Shown: positions 1-8,872, numbered from the stretch's first letter. The stretch: 26,493 nt of DNA from an uncultured Methylophaga sp. (GCA_947631375.1 CANRLD010000003.1:1-26493), one strand, 5' to 3'. The notes: generated by a model not told the origin, from the letters alone. A program made the numbers and translations.

Positions 1-494
1 TGATAATTGTTCGTGCTTCAGACGTACCAACCTATGTGGAATATGGTGGTGCTGACATGGGCGTAGCAGGCAAGGATGTATTAATGGAGTTTCCGGACTC
101 CAAGTTATATGAGCCGGTTGATTTGCGTATTGCCCGTTGCAAGTTGATGACGGCAGGCAAACAGGATGCTGAAGCAACAACAGGACGGTTGAGAGTAGCG
201 ACTAAGTTTGTTGAAAGTACTCGGCGCTTTTATGCCAAGCAGGGTCAGCAAGTCGAAATTATTAAACTCTACGGTTCGATGGAGTTGGCACCTCTGGTGG
301 GTATGGCTGACCGGATTGTCGATGTGGTTGATACTGGCAATACGCTGCGAGCAAATGGGCTGATCCCGATGGAACACATTGCGGATATCAGTTCGCGATT
401 GGTGGTCAATAAGGCATCAATGAAAACCAAACATACACGGATACAGCAGTTTATTGAGCGTATCCGTCAGGCAGTCAATGAGCAGTCAACATGA
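1..494 (+). CDS. hisG: ATP phosphoribosyltransferase, catalytic subunit, short form (5' truncated)
   Basis: This enzyme catalyses the first step of histidine synthesis, joining ATP and PRPP to give phosphoribosyl-ATP in the cytoplasm. The reading frame is open from base 3 to the TGA at 492-494, so the N-terminal part (perhaps 45-60 residues, from family length) lies outside the window. Visible family motifs are YGGADMGVAGKDVL near the start and the PRPP-binding loop VVDTGNTLRANGL. The protein ends soon after the PRPP loop and lacks the C-terminal regulatory domain of long HisG. By family knowledge such short forms work with a HisZ subunit, which would be encoded elsewhere. The stop overlaps the hisD start (ATGA at 491-494), which indicates translational coupling in a his operon. 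Identification is firm; only the start is unknown. Confidence 0.95.
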   Translation, partial: IIVRASDVPTYVEYGGADMGVAGKDVLMEFPDSKLYEPVDLRIARCKLMTAGKQDAEATTGRLRVATKFVESTRRFYAKQGQQVEIIKLYGSMELAPLVGMADRIVDVVDTGNTLRANGLIPMEHIADISSRLVVNKASMKTKHTRIQQFIERIRQAVNEQST

Positions 495-1795
495 TAAAAA
501 TAAGCGAATTAACGTTTCAGCAGGCTGATTTTTGGGACAAGCTTGCTGATTTACTTGCATGGGAAGGTGTTTCTGATGCAACGGTTACCGAGACCGTAAA
601 AAACATTCTGGCCGATGTGAAAAAACGCGGTGACGCAGCCGTAGTCGAGTACAGCCAACGCTTTGATCGAGTTAAAGCCAGCAGTATGGCTGAACTGGAA
701 ATCCCGGTAGAGCGCGCCGCCGCAGCGTTGGCGGCACTCCCGGCTGATCAGCGTCAAGCGCTGCAACAGGCGGCAGAACGTATCCGCAGTTATCACCAGC
801 ATCAGAAGCAGGAATCCTGGCACTATACTGAGGCGGACGGCACCTTGCTAGGACAGCAGGTTACACCATTGGATCGGGCGGGTTTATACGTGCCGGGTGG
901 CAAGGCGGCTTATCCTTCTTCGGTATTGATGAATGCGATTCCGGCCAAAGTGGCTGGCGTGCAGGAGTTGATCATGGTGGTGCCGACACCGGATGATGAT
1001 GTCAATGAATTGGTACTTGCCGCTGCCGCCATTGCTGGTGTGGATCGTATTTTCTCTATTGGTGGTGCCCAGGCGGTTGCGGCGCTGGCTTATGGTACTG
1101 AAACGATTCCACAGGTTGATAAAATTGTTGGCCCAGGGAATATTTATGTGGCCACCGCAAAAGGCATGGTATTTGGCACGGTAGGGATCGATATGATTGC
1201 CGGCCCTTCTGAAATACTGGTCATCTGCGACGGTAAAACGGATCCCGAGTGGATTGCCATGGATCTGTTTTCACAGGCAGAGCATGATGAAGATGCGCAA
1301 TCAATTTTGATTTCTCCTGATGCTGATTTCCTGCAACAAGTAAAAGCAGCTATAGCCCGGCTGTTGCCCACGATGGAGCGGAGGGAGATTATTGAAACCT
1401 CATTAACCAATCGTGGCGCGATGATTCTGGTTGATGATATGGCCCAAGCCATTGAAGTTTGCAATTATATTGCTCCTGAGCATCTGGAGCTGTCAGTAGA
1501 TGAGCCGCTGGAAATGGCCAAGCAAATTCGCCATGCCGGAGCGATTTTTCTTGGGCGATATACACCGGAAGCACTCGGCGATTATTGTGCAGGGCCAAAT
1601 CACGTGTTGCCGACCTCACGTACCGCACGATTCAGTTCACCTTTAGGCGTCTATGATTTCCAGAAACGCTCCAGTCTGATTCAGGTGTCAGCGCAAGGCG
1701 CACAAAATCTAGGGAAAATGGCCTCGGTATTGGCGCGAGGCGAAAGTCTGACTGCGCATGCCAGAAGCGCTGAGTACCGTTTACAGGAAGAATAA
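491..1795 (+). CDS. hisD: Histidinol dehydrogenase
   Basis: This enzyme oxidises L-histidinol to L-histidine in two NAD-dependent steps, the last two of the pathway. The 434-residue length is normal for the family. Visible landmarks are VPGGKAAYPSSVLMN (about residue 134), the KIVGPGNIYVATAK segment (about 211) and the catalytic pair E330-H331 in NYIAPEHLEL. The zinc ligands expected from E. coli HisD are present as Q262, H265, D364 and H423. Nothing is missing. The gene starts inside the end of hisG (ATGA overlap) and its TAA shares one base with the hisC ATG, so hisG-hisD-hisC is read as one unit. No promoter is visible within the cluster. Confidence 0.98.
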   Translation: MIKISELTFQQADFWDKLADLLAWEGVSDATVTETVKNILADVKKRGDAAVVEYSQRFDRVKASSMAELEIPVERAAAALAALPADQRQALQQAAERIRSYHQHQKQESWHYTEADGTLLGQQVTPLDRAGLYVPGGKAAYPSSVLMNAIPAKVAGVQELIMVVPTPDDDVNELVLAAAAIAGVDRIFSIGGAQAVAALAYGTETIPQVDKIVGPGNIYVATAKGMVFGTVGIDMIAGPSEILVICDGKTDPEWIAMDLFSQAEHDEDAQSILISPDADFLQQVKAAIARLLPTMERREIIETSLTNRGAMILVDDMAQAIEVCNYIAPEHLELSVDEPLEMAKQIRHAGAIFLGRYTPEALGDYCAGPNHVLPTSRTARFSSPLGVYDFQKRSSLIQVSAQGAQNLGKMASVLARGESLTAHARSAEYRLQEE

Positions 1796-2850
1796 TGAGC
1801 CGCTACTGGAGTGATTTTGTGCATTCGCTCGAGCCTTATGTGCCGGGTGAGCAGCCGCAAGGCCATAATCTCGTAAAACTCAATACCAATGAAAATCCGT
1901 TTGCTCCATCACCAAAGGTGCTGGAAGCCATCCGAATGGCAACAACGGATCGTTTGCGGTTGTATCCGGTGCCGGATGGTGGGCCGTTAAGGCTGGCGAT
2001 TGCGGGCTATTATCAGGTTCCAGCCGAGTATGTTTTTGTTGGAAATGGCTCTGATGAAGTGCTGGCTCATGTGTTTAACGCGTTGTTCAGGCATGACAAA
2101 CCAGTGCTGTTTCCTGATGTGACCTACAGTTTCTACCCAGTCTATTCCCAACTATATAATATCGAGCCGGCGTTAGTGCCGCTGAATGCCGATTTTCAGA
2201 TTGATATCGCTGATTATCAGCGTGACAACGGCGGTATTATTTTGCCTAATCCCAATGCACCAACGGGCAGCTTGTTATCGCTGGAACAGATCCAGCGACT
2301 ACTTGAAATGAATACTGACTCGGTGGTCGTTATCGACGAGGCTTATATCGATTTTGGTGGTGAAAGTGCGATTCCACTGACGCAACGCTTTCCCAACCTG
2401 CTGGTGACCCAAACATTATCAAAATCACGCAGTCTGGCTGGTATGCGCATTGGCTTTGCGATTGGCGATCCTCAATTGATTGAGGCGCTGATACGGGTAA
2501 AGGACAGTTTTAATTCTTATCCGCTGGACAGTCTGGCGATTGCGGCAGGGGTGGCGTCTTTTCAGGATGAAGCGTATTTTCAACAATGCCGGCAACAAGT
2601 CATTGATGAACGCGAATGGTTGATTAGCGCCATGCAGGAGCTGGGCTTTGAAGTGCTGCCTTCGGCTGCCAATTTTGTGTTTGCGCGTCATCCACAACAT
2701 GATGCTGCCACGCTGGCTGCTGGGTTACGAGAAAAAAAGGTCATTGTCAGGCATTTCAACAAGCCAAGGATTGAGCAGTTTCTGCGGATCAGTATTGGCG
2801 ATCGCAGCGAGAACCAGCTGCTGATGAGTCAGCTCGATCTGCTGGTTTAG
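1795..2850 (+). CDS. hisC: Histidinol-phosphate aminotransferase
   Basis: This PLP-dependent class I/II aminotransferase converts imidazole-acetol phosphate and glutamate to histidinol phosphate. The 351-residue protein shows LNTNENPFAPSP near residue 30, NPNAPTG around 152, the aspartate of VVIDEAYIDF near 181, and the PLP lysine K210 in TLSKSRSLAGMRIG. All are expected for HisC. The start codon overlaps the hisD stop by one base. The 3' end overlaps the convergent DUF4124 gene by four bases (TAG at 2848-2850 against the minus-strand TAA at 2847-2849), so no terminator fits between them. HisC paralogues can act on other aromatic substrates, but the his context supports the histidine role. 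Confidence 0.96.
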   Translation: MSRYWSDFVHSLEPYVPGEQPQGHNLVKLNTNENPFAPSPKVLEAIRMATTDRLRLYPVPDGGPLRLAIAGYYQVPAEYVFVGNGSDEVLAHVFNALFRHDKPVLFPDVTYSFYPVYSQLYNIEPALVPLNADFQIDIADYQRDNGGIILPNPNAPTGSLLSLEQIQRLLEMNTDSVVVIDEAYIDFGGESAIPLTQRFPNLLVTQTLSKSRSLAGMRIGFAIGDPQLIEALIRVKDSFNSYPLDSLAIAAGVASFQDEAYFQQCRQQVIDEREWLISAMQELGFEVLPSAANFVFARHPQHDAATLAAGLREKKVIVRHFNKPRIEQFLRISIGDRSENQLLMSQLDLLV

Positions 2851-3506
2851 CGGGCGGTCGGCTCCGCATTTTGCAGCTGTCTGAAACGTTGTAAGCCCTG
2901 CTCATACAATTGTGCTAAATCGTTGGTTTCGGCTTGTAACTGCTCAATGCTTTGCCGATTGTTATTGAGTTCCTGCTGCGCTGCCTGCAAGCGGTTTTTT
3001 AGGTTTTCGCTAAGACTTATCCCACTTAATTCATTTTCCGCTGCCTGCTGTTGTGTCTGTTGCAGACGCTGATATAAGTCACGGCGTTTTTCCTTGAGCA
3101 TCATTAGCCGATTTTCACGTTGCTGCAAATCCTGGTCCCTTGCATTGAGCAAACCTAGCTCGGATTGATATTTGGTTTTCAAGTTATGATCATAAATAGC
3201 CTGTTTACGCTGGTTTTCTGCCGCTAGTTGCGCTGCGTGTTTAGCTTGTTGTTGTCGTTCCTGTTCCTGTTGTTGCTCCACGACCTGGCTCATGGTCAAT
3301 GCGGGCGGAACCCGCTGAATCAGTCGCATCGATTTCTCATCCAGAATATCGTAACCTTGCTGGCTGACCTCGGCTGGCAGAGTTTTACTCAAAGTGGGAG
3401 TGCCATTGTCATCAATAAAGCGATAAAGCTCTGCAGCAGCAACGGGCGTGGTAATGATCATATTGCTGCTGAACATCAATGTCGCTGCCAGGCGTATTGA
3501 AACCAT
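2847..3506 (-). CDS. DUF4124-domain periplasmic protein with coiled coil
   Basis: A 219-residue exported protein of unknown function. After a signal peptide (MVSIRLAATLMFSSN... ending near PVAAA) comes a short DUF4124 domain, recognisable by AELYRFIDDNGTPTLSKTLP. The rest, from about residue 60, is rich in Gln, Glu, Leu and Arg and looks like a long coiled coil. I chose the ATG at 3506 because GGAAAG lies just upstream and the signal peptide begins there; an in-frame ATG at 3551 would add 15 residues and run into the divergent permease gene. The start is 27 bases from the permease start, so the two probably share a short divergent promoter region. It could be an envelope scaffold or a polymer-binding factor, but the sequence does not decide this. 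Confidence 0.8.
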   Translation of the reverse strand: MVSIRLAATLMFSSNMIITTPVAAAELYRFIDDNGTPTLSKTLPAEVSQQGYDILDEKSMRLIQRVPPALTMSQVVEQQQEQERQQQAKHAAQLAAENQRKQAIYDHNLKTKYQSELGLLNARDQDLQQRENRLMMLKEKRRDLYQRLQQTQQQAAENELSGISLSENLKNRLQAAQQELNNNRQSIEQLQAETNDLAQLYEQGLQRFRQLQNAEPTAR

Positions 3507-3533
3507 CTTTACTTTCCAAAGAGTTGTATTAAT

Positions 3534-4295
3534 GTGAGTGATATTGAGCATTTTATTCTGTTTATCATATCTTTGCTGGCGAATACCTTTTCGGCATTGA
3601 GTGGTGGCGGTGCCGGCCTGATCCAGTTTCCAGTATTGATTTTTTTGGGGTTAAGTTTCTCGGTCGCGTTAGCTACCCATAAAGTTGCCAGTGTGGCGCT
3701 TGGGTTGGGAGCGGCGCTGCGCTACGTGTCCAGTAGTCGTTTAGAGCGTCAGTTTGTCTTCCTGCTGTTGGTGGCTGGTTTGCCCGGAGTGGTGCTTGGT
3801 GGCAGTATTATTTTATTGATCCCCGATAGAATCGCAGAGATAGCCCTGGGGATATTGACAGGAACCGTTGGGTTGTACTCTTTGTGCAAGCCGGCCTTGG
3901 GGCAACAATATGTGCCGATCCATCGCGAGCGGCGAGGCTATCTGGTTGGAGCTGTTGTCCTGTTTTTGCTGGGGATCCTGAATGGCTCACTCACTTCCGG
4001 AACCGGCTTGTTTGTAACGTTGTGGCTGATATTGTGGTTTGGTATGGATTACCAGCGTGCGGTCGCCTATACACTGATTCTGGTCGGGCTATTCTGGAAT
4101 GGTGTCGGTGCTATCACTTTAGGGATCTTGGGGGAAATTCGTTGGGACTGGTTGCCTGCTTTATTACTTGGCTCATTGCTTGGTGGTTATTTGGGCTCTC
4201 ACTTGGCACTGCGTTGGGGCAATCGCTGGATCAAGCGTAGTTTTGAAATTGTCACCATCCTGATTGCAGTCAGATTGATAGCAGGATCAATCTGA
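3534..4295 (+). CDS. TSUP (TauE/SafE) family membrane permease
   Basis: A 253-residue integral membrane protein with about eight hydrophobic segments, resembling the TSUP family, whose members move sulfite, sulfonates, sulfoacetate or related small anions across the inner membrane. The typical N-terminal segment with FSALSGGGAGLIQFPVL is present, as is a second glycine-rich half with GILNGSLTSGTGLF (about residue 145), matching the internal duplication of the family. Translation must begin at GTG 3534, because the ATG two bases earlier runs straight into TGA; AAAGAG lies about ten bases upstream. The substrate cannot be told from sequence. Its stop is only two bases from the convergent pyrE stop. 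Confidence 0.85.
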   Translation: MSDIEHFILFIISLLANTFSALSGGGAGLIQFPVLIFLGLSFSVALATHKVASVALGLGAALRYVSSSRLERQFVFLLLVAGLPGVVLGGSIILLIPDRIAEIALGILTGTVGLYSLCKPALGQQYVPIHRERRGYLVGAVVLFLLGILNGSLTSGTGLFVTLWLILWFGMDYQRAVAYTLILVGLFWNGVGAITLGILGEIRWDWLPALLLGSLLGGYLGSHLALRWGNRWIKRSFEIVTILIAVRLIAGSI

Positions 4296-4304
4296 CATCA
4301 GATT
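4289..4304. repeat. Perfect 7-bp inverted repeat across two convergent stop codons
   Basis: AATCTGA (4289-4295) and TCAGATT (4298-4304) are exact complements separated by CA. The permease stop TGA (4293-4295) and the minus-strand pyrE stop (4300-4298) lie inside the arms, so both genes end in the same ATC TGA. There is no T-run, so this is not a canonical terminator. It may simply follow from two genes with the same last codons meeting head to head. Confidence 0.6.
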
Positions 4305-4939
4305 CCATATCGCTCACGATAGTCTTTTACCGCCGGCAGGTATTGTTTTAACGCTGGATGATCTTGTAAATAGCTAAGTAAATCGAGCAGGCAGATGATA
4401 CTGACAACCGGAATCTGATGCGTTTTTTCTATTTGCTGAATAGCGGATAATTCACCCTGGCCTCGTTCCTGACGATCTAGGGCGATAATGACCCCTGCCG
4501 GTGTAGCGCCGGCTGCATGAATAATATCGATGGATTCACCTACTGAAGTGCCCGCCGAGATCACATCATCAATGATCAATACGTTGCCTTTCAGATCTGC
4601 GCCGACCAATTGACCGCCTTCTCCGTGATCTTTTTTCTCTTTGCGGTTAAAGACATACGGCACATCACGATTATGATGATCGGCAAGTGCGACCACTGTG
4701 GTTGAGACCAGCGGGATGCCTTTGTATGCCGGTCCAAACAGTAGATCGTAATCAAGTGTTGATTCACTGATTGCTTGTGCGTAGAAACGTCCCAGGCTGG
4801 CCAACGTTGCTCCGCTATTGAACAAACCGCTGTTAAAAAAATACGGGCTGATACGACCGGATTTCAATGTGAACTGACCGAATCGCAGCACACCGGTACG
4901 CAGTGCAAATTCAATAAAGTTGCGTTGATAATCTTTCAT
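4298..4939 (-). CDS. pyrE: Orotate phosphoribosyltransferase
   Basis: This enzyme forms orotidine 5'-phosphate from orotate and PRPP in pyrimidine synthesis. The 213-residue length is typical. The PRPP-binding motif VLIIDDVISAGTS sits at about residues 120-132, the flexible catalytic loop with RKEKKDHGEGG at about 99-109, and the lysine of LFGPAYKGIP at 73. It is the last gene of the minus-strand series yggS-proC-yggT-metX-metW-pyrE, and its ATG overlaps the metW stop by four bases. In many gammaproteobacteria pyrE lies beside rph or crc, so its position behind metW is a less familiar arrangement. Function is not in doubt. Confidence 0.97.
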   Translation of the reverse strand: MKDYQRNFIEFALRTGVLRFGQFTLKSGRISPYFFNSGLFNSGATLASLGRFYAQAISESTLDYDLLFGPAYKGIPLVSTTVVALADHHNRDVPYVFNRKEKKDHGEGGQLVGADLKGNVLIIDDVISAGTSVGESIDIIHAAGATPAGVIIALDRQERGQGELSAIQQIEKTHQIPVVSIICLLDLLSYLQDHPALKQYLPAVKDYRERYGI

Positions 4940-5538
4940 GAGTTTCCGTTTTGGATTAAATAAACTGCGGTCTGGCCGAACAGGTTCGGTAATAGGCGGA
5001 TCGCCAGCGTATCCTTGTGTTTGTGATTGACAACACTGCGATTAATCACATTGTAGCCGTATTGCTGGCAGAGTTTTTCAAAGTCTTTCAACGTGCAGAG
5101 GTGAATGTTGGGCGTATCGAACCAGGCATTAGGCAGACTTTTGGATACCGGCATTTTGCCACCCAGCCCCAGCTGAATACGGCATTGCCAATGACCAAAA
5201 TTAGGGAAGCCGATGATACCTTGTTTACCGACACGCATGATTTCCCGGATGAGAAAATCGGGCCGTTTTACCGCCTGCAGTGTTTGCGAAAGAATGACAA
5301 AATCAAAGCTTCGATCAGCAAACTGGTTCAGGCCCTCATCCAGATCGGCCTGAATTACATTGATGCCTGCCTCAATACATTTGGTGAATTTGCTGTTATC
5401 AATTTCCAGCCCGTAGCCGGAAATATGGCGTTGCTGAAGATGTTTCAGTAAGGCGCCATTACCGCAGCCCAGATCCAATACTCTCGCATGCTCGGGGATC
5501 CAGTCACTGATTACTTGTAAATCAACCCGTAATGTCAT
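4936..5538 (-). CDS. metW: MetW, methyltransferase-fold partner of MetX
   Basis: A 200-residue cytoplasmic protein with a class I SAM-methyltransferase fold. The SAM-binding glycine motif VLDLGCGNG is at residues 20-28, followed by the acidic strand end GYGLEID and by FDFVILSQTLQ. MetW is found next to metX in many proteobacteria and is needed for, or supports, homoserine acylation in methionine synthesis; the exact chemistry is poorly defined. Its start shares one base with the metX stop (TGATG), and its stop overlaps the pyrE start by four bases, so translation is coupled on both sides. Family assignment is strong from sequence and from the metX neighbour. Confidence 0.93.
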   Translation of the reverse strand: MTLRVDLQVISDWIPEHARVLDLGCGNGALLKHLQQRHISGYGLEIDNSKFTKCIEAGINVIQADLDEGLNQFADRSFDFVILSQTLQAVKRPDFLIREIMRVGKQGIIGFPNFGHWQCRIQLGLGGKMPVSKSLPNAWFDTPNIHLCTLKDFEKLCQQYGYNVINRSVVNHKHKDTLAIRLLPNLFGQTAVYLIQNGNS

Positions 5539-6686
5539 CAGATGGCTACCTCTTTAGCGACACGTTGCATATAGCTGGCAAAGATTTCCATATAACGTGG
5601 GATGGGAAGTAAAAAGGCATCGTGCCCTTGTGTCGCCTCAATTTCTGCATAGGTAACGGATTTGCCGGCACTGAGCAAGGCATTGACGATTTCCTCGGAG
5701 CGTACTGGCGAAAACCGCCAGTCACTGGTAAAGGAAATAATCAATGATTTCGCTGTGATCGGACTTACTGCCTGTCGCAGGTCGTCATCAAACTCCTTGG
5801 CAGGGTCGAAATAATCCAGCGCTTTGGTCATCAACAAGTAGCTATTGGCATCAAAACGCTCGACAAAACTGGAGCTTTGATAACGTAAATAACTCTCTAT
5901 CTGGAATTCAACATCATAACCATATTGTATTTTGCCGCTGCGCAGCTCTCGGCCAAATTTTTCGCCCATTGCCTCGTCAGAGAGATAAGTGATATGACCA
6001 AGCATTCGGGCAAGCCCCAGGCCATGTCGAGGAATGGTATTGAACTCGGTATAACGACCTTCATGAAACTCGGGATCAGATTTGATAGCGGTACGGGCCA
6101 CTTCGTTGAAGGCAATGTTCTGTGCGGATAATTTGGGTGCCGCAGCAATAATCAGCGCATGGTTTACCCGTTCCGGTAATGCAATGGCCCAATGTAATGC
6201 CTGCATGCCGCCGAGGCTGCCGCCAACCACCGCCGCCCATTTTTCAATGCCCAGTGCATCGGCGAGAATGGCCTGACTGTTGACCCAGTCGGCTACGGTT
6301 ACAAACGGAAAGTCAGGACCGTATTGTTTACCGGTTGCCGGATTAATCGTATTCGGGCCGGTAGAGCCTTTGCAGCCGCCAAGGTTATTCGGGCATACAA
6401 CAAAAAAACGCTCAGTATCAATGGCTTTTCCAGGGCCAATGGCGCTGTCCCACCAGCCGGGTTTACGGTCTTCGGTTGAGTGATAACCTGCTGCATGATG
6501 ATCGCCAGACAAGGCATGACAAATTAATACAGCATTACTTTTATCGGTATTCAACTTGCCATAGGTTTCATAAATTAAACTGAATTGTGGCAGCGTCCGG
6601 CCACACTCCAAAAGCAGTGGAGTATCAATGTGCAGATGTGAAGGGGTCACCAATCCGACAGAATCAGTTGGTAGGGAGACTGACAT
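5538..6686 (-). CDS. metX: Homoserine O-acyltransferase (MetX type)
   Basis: An alpha/beta-hydrolase-fold enzyme that acylates homoserine at the entry to methionine synthesis. The 382-residue protein carries the complete triad: nucleophile S157 in VVGGSLGGMQALHW, D322 in TSDWRFSP, and H355 in TQGHDAFLLP. The conserved segments CHALSGDHHAAG (about residue 56) and NNLGGCKGSTGP (about 100) are present. By family knowledge MetX can use acetyl-CoA or succinyl-CoA; many gammaproteobacterial MetX-MetW pairs make O-succinylhomoserine, but I cannot settle the donor from sequence by eye. It follows yggT after a 24-base gap and overlaps metW by one base. Confidence 0.96.
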   Translation of the reverse strand: MSVSLPTDSVGLVTPSHLHIDTPLLLECGRTLPQFSLIYETYGKLNTDKSNAVLICHALSGDHHAAGYHSTEDRKPGWWDSAIGPGKAIDTERFFVVCPNNLGGCKGSTGPNTINPATGKQYGPDFPFVTVADWVNSQAILADALGIEKWAAVVGGSLGGMQALHWAIALPERVNHALIIAAAPKLSAQNIAFNEVARTAIKSDPEFHEGRYTEFNTIPRHGLGLARMLGHITYLSDEAMGEKFGRELRSGKIQYGYDVEFQIESYLRYQSSSFVERFDANSYLLMTKALDYFDPAKEFDDDLRQAVSPITAKSLIISFTSDWRFSPVRSEEIVNALLSAGKSVTYAEIEATQGHDAFLLPIPRYMEIFASYMQRVAKEVAI

Positions 6687-6710
6687 AATATGCTGTGATC
6701 CTATAAAGAA

Positions 6711-7295
6711 TTAATACTGGTTGTAAGCTGCGCCGAGCAATAATGGCATGACAAGCATTGATAACACCTGCAGCCCTAAAATGACGACCAGCGGTGACAG
6801 ATCAATGCCGCCCAGCAATGGCATTCGTTGCCGCACCGGAGCAAGCAATGGCGCATTGATTGAGCTAATCAGATTAAACACAGGATTATAACCTTGCGGT
6901 GCCAGCCAGCTGAGCAGCACTTCAACGATAATGGTGATAGTGAAGAGGCTGATAAATAACGAAAATAACTCGGCCGTGGTCAGCAATAATAAACCGAACA
7001 AACCGTTTAATGCCGGCCAGCTGCTTGATAGGCTGAGCAATAAGGTCAGCTTAATCAGCGTAACTAGAATCAACAACAAAAACACGGCGGAATCAAGTTG
7101 TCGTGAGCTTGGCATGATACTGCGAAGTGGTGCACACAATGGTTCAGTAAGGCGGATGATTGCCTGAATGAGAGGATGCGTAAACGGCGCTCTGATCAGT
7201 GGCAATAATAATCGTATCGCGACAATGTACATATACAGTTGAAACAGTGTTTCAACCAGAAACATCAAGGGTGTTGAGAAATAACTGTCAGGCAT
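6711..7295 (-). CDS. yggT: YggT family integral membrane protein
   Basis: A 194-residue inner-membrane protein with two YggT repeats. Each repeat has a hydrophobic helix pair and a proline/arginine turn: PLIRAPFTHPLIQAIIRLTEPLCAPLR is represented by LTEPLCAPLR in the first half, and NAPLLAPVRQRMPLLGG in the second. The family is linked to cell shape, osmotic tolerance and division in various bacteria, without a fixed biochemical role. I chose ATG 7295 rather than the in-frame ATG at 7334, because GGGA lies about ten bases upstream and family members begin with a similar short polar N-terminus. This start overlaps the proC end by eight bases. The order yggS-proC-yggT is conserved in gammaproteobacteria. 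Confidence 0.9.
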   Translation of the reverse strand: MPDSYFSTPLMFLVETLFQLYMYIVAIRLLLPLIRAPFTHPLIQAIIRLTEPLCAPLRSIMPSSRQLDSAVFLLLILVTLIKLTLLLSLSSSWPALNGLFGLLLLTTAELFSLFISLFTITIIVEVLLSWLAPQGYNPVFNLISSINAPLLAPVRQRMPLLGGIDLSPLVVILGLQVLSMLVMPLLLGAAYNQY

Positions 7296-8124
7296 GATGA
7301 TCTTGTCCCAGTTCATCGCCCAGAGCACGCGCACGTAGTGCTGCCGCTACCAGGGCGTTTTCAAATAAGCTATGCAAGCCACCATCCTCCAGCTCATGAA
7401 TAGCACGTTCAGTGGTGCCGCCAGGTGACGTGACCTGTTGACGCAAAACGCTGGCAGGTTCGCCACTTTCCAGCGCCATTTTAGCCGCACCAAAAGCCGT
7501 TTCCAAACACAATAGTCTGGCAGTTTCCGCTGGTAAGCCTAATTCGATTGCGGCGGCTTCCATCGCTTCCATGACCAAAAAGAAATATGCCGGGCCACTG
7601 CCGGATAATGCTGTTACGGCATCCATATGCTGTTCGCTGTCTAACCAGATTGTCAGGCCGCAGGCACGTAAAATGGATTCGGCCAGTTCATGCTGTTGAT
7701 GATTAACATGGGAATTGGCATATAACGCTGTTGCGCCTGCTTCAACCAGCGCTGGCGTGTTAGGCATAGCGCGAACAATTGCCGCTGCCGGATTGCCCAG
7801 CCAGCGATCGATATCGTCGATACGAATACCTGCTGCAATGGAAATTAATAATTGTTCTGCACGCCAATGATTACGTAACGTTTTGACAACATTCTGCAAA
7901 TGTTGTGGTTTAACCGCCAGAATAACCGCGTCTGCGCCATCAATTGCCTGCAGATTGTCGGTAAAAGTCTGAACCGGATAGCGATGATTAAGTGATTCCA
8001 GCACAGCGCTTTGGCTATCTGCTACGCGGATGTTCCCGGCGGGCATACCATTGGCGATCAGACCGGCAATCAGGCTGCGTGCCATATTCCCACCACCGAT
8101 AAAGGCCAACTTGCAGGGTGTCAT
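7288..8124 (-). CDS. proC: Pyrroline-5-carboxylate reductase
   Basis: This enzyme reduces pyrroline-5-carboxylate to proline with NAD(P)H, the last step of proline synthesis. The 278-residue protein starts with the Rossmann motif KLAFIGGGNMARSLIAGL and has the C-terminal P5CR dimerisation signature region with ALSGSGPAYFF and QQVTSPGGTTERAI. The start at 8124 is set by a strong GGAGAAAG ribosome binding site ten bases upstream; an earlier in-frame ATG at 8148 would place that site inside the gene. It follows yggS by 49 bases and runs eight bases into yggT. Confidence 0.96.
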   Translation of the reverse strand: MTPCKLAFIGGGNMARSLIAGLIANGMPAGNIRVADSQSAVLESLNHRYPVQTFTDNLQAIDGADAVILAVKPQHLQNVVKTLRNHWRAEQLLISIAAGIRIDDIDRWLGNPAAAIVRAMPNTPALVEAGATALYANSHVNHQQHELAESILRACGLTIWLDSEQHMDAVTALSGSGPAYFFLVMEAMEAAAIELGLPAETARLLCLETAFGAAKMALESGEPASVLRQQVTSPGGTTERAIHELEDGGLHSLFENALVAAALRARALGDELGQDHHA

Positions 8125-8173
8125 GTCAATCTTTCTCCATAGGTTCATTCGATCATTGCTGGTAGTGTACTGG

Positions 8174-8872
8174 TTATTGTTTTGTCGGGGTATGTCTCTC
8201 GCCGAACAAAGCGGTACCGACTCTGACCATGGTGCTGCCCTTGGTGATTGCCGAGGCTAAATCAGCAGACATGCCCATTGATAGCGTATCCACTTGTGGA
8301 TGATGCGTCTTGAGAAGCTCAAACAGCTGTTGGGCACGGCCGAAGGTTTCCAGCTGTTGTGCTTTGGTTTCGGCAATGGCCGGGATGACCATCATGCCAC
8401 GCAGACAAAGGTTTTGCAGCTGGTTGATGGCTTGTGCCAGTTCCAGCAGCATATCGGGCATGATCCCAGCCTTGGTTGCTTCCTGATCAAGATTTACCTG
8501 TAAACAGATGTTAAGTGGTGGCAATTCGGCAGGACGTTGTGCCGCTAAACGCTGGGCAACTTTCATCCGGTCAATACTGTGTACCCAGTCAAAATGAGCA
8601 GCAATATCCCGTGTTTTGTTTGATTGTACCGGACCAATAAAATGCCACTCCAGTGGTAGATCCTGTAAGGCCAAGATTTTTTCCAGTGCTTCCTGCAGAT
8701 AATTTTCACCGAAGCGCATTTGTCCAGCGGCAGCTAATTGGCGAATGCGGGAGGCTGGCCAGGTTTTACTGACAGCCAGTAGCTGGACCGAGTTGGTCGG
8801 TCGCTGAGCCTGTTGCTCTGCCATTTTGATGATGTTCATCACAGATTGCAGACGTGTATTTGAATTTGTCAT
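8174..8872 (-). CDS. yggS: PLP homeostasis protein (YggS/PROSC family)
   Basis: A 232-residue cytoplasmic PLP-binding protein with the fold-type III barrel but no known catalytic activity; it buffers pyridoxal phosphate and affects amino and keto acid pools. The PLP lysine is K36 in LLAVSKTWPAS. The phosphate-binding end of the barrel is seen as LSMGMSADLASAI and GSTMVRVGTALFG near the C-terminus. It is the first gene of the six-gene minus-strand unit and diverges from pilT, with about 88 bases between the starts. This pilT-yggS-proC neighbourhood is common in gammaproteobacteria. Confidence 0.95.
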   Translation of the reverse strand: MTNSNTRLQSVMNIIKMAEQQAQRPTNSVQLLAVSKTWPASRIRQLAAAGQMRFGENYLQEALEKILALQDLPLEWHFIGPVQSNKTRDIAAHFDWVHSIDRMKVAQRLAAQRPAELPPLNICLQVNLDQEATKAGIMPDMLLELAQAINQLQNLCLRGMMVIPAIAETKAQQLETFGRAQQLFELLKTHHPQVDTLSMGMSADLASAITKGSTMVRVGTALFGERHTPTKQ

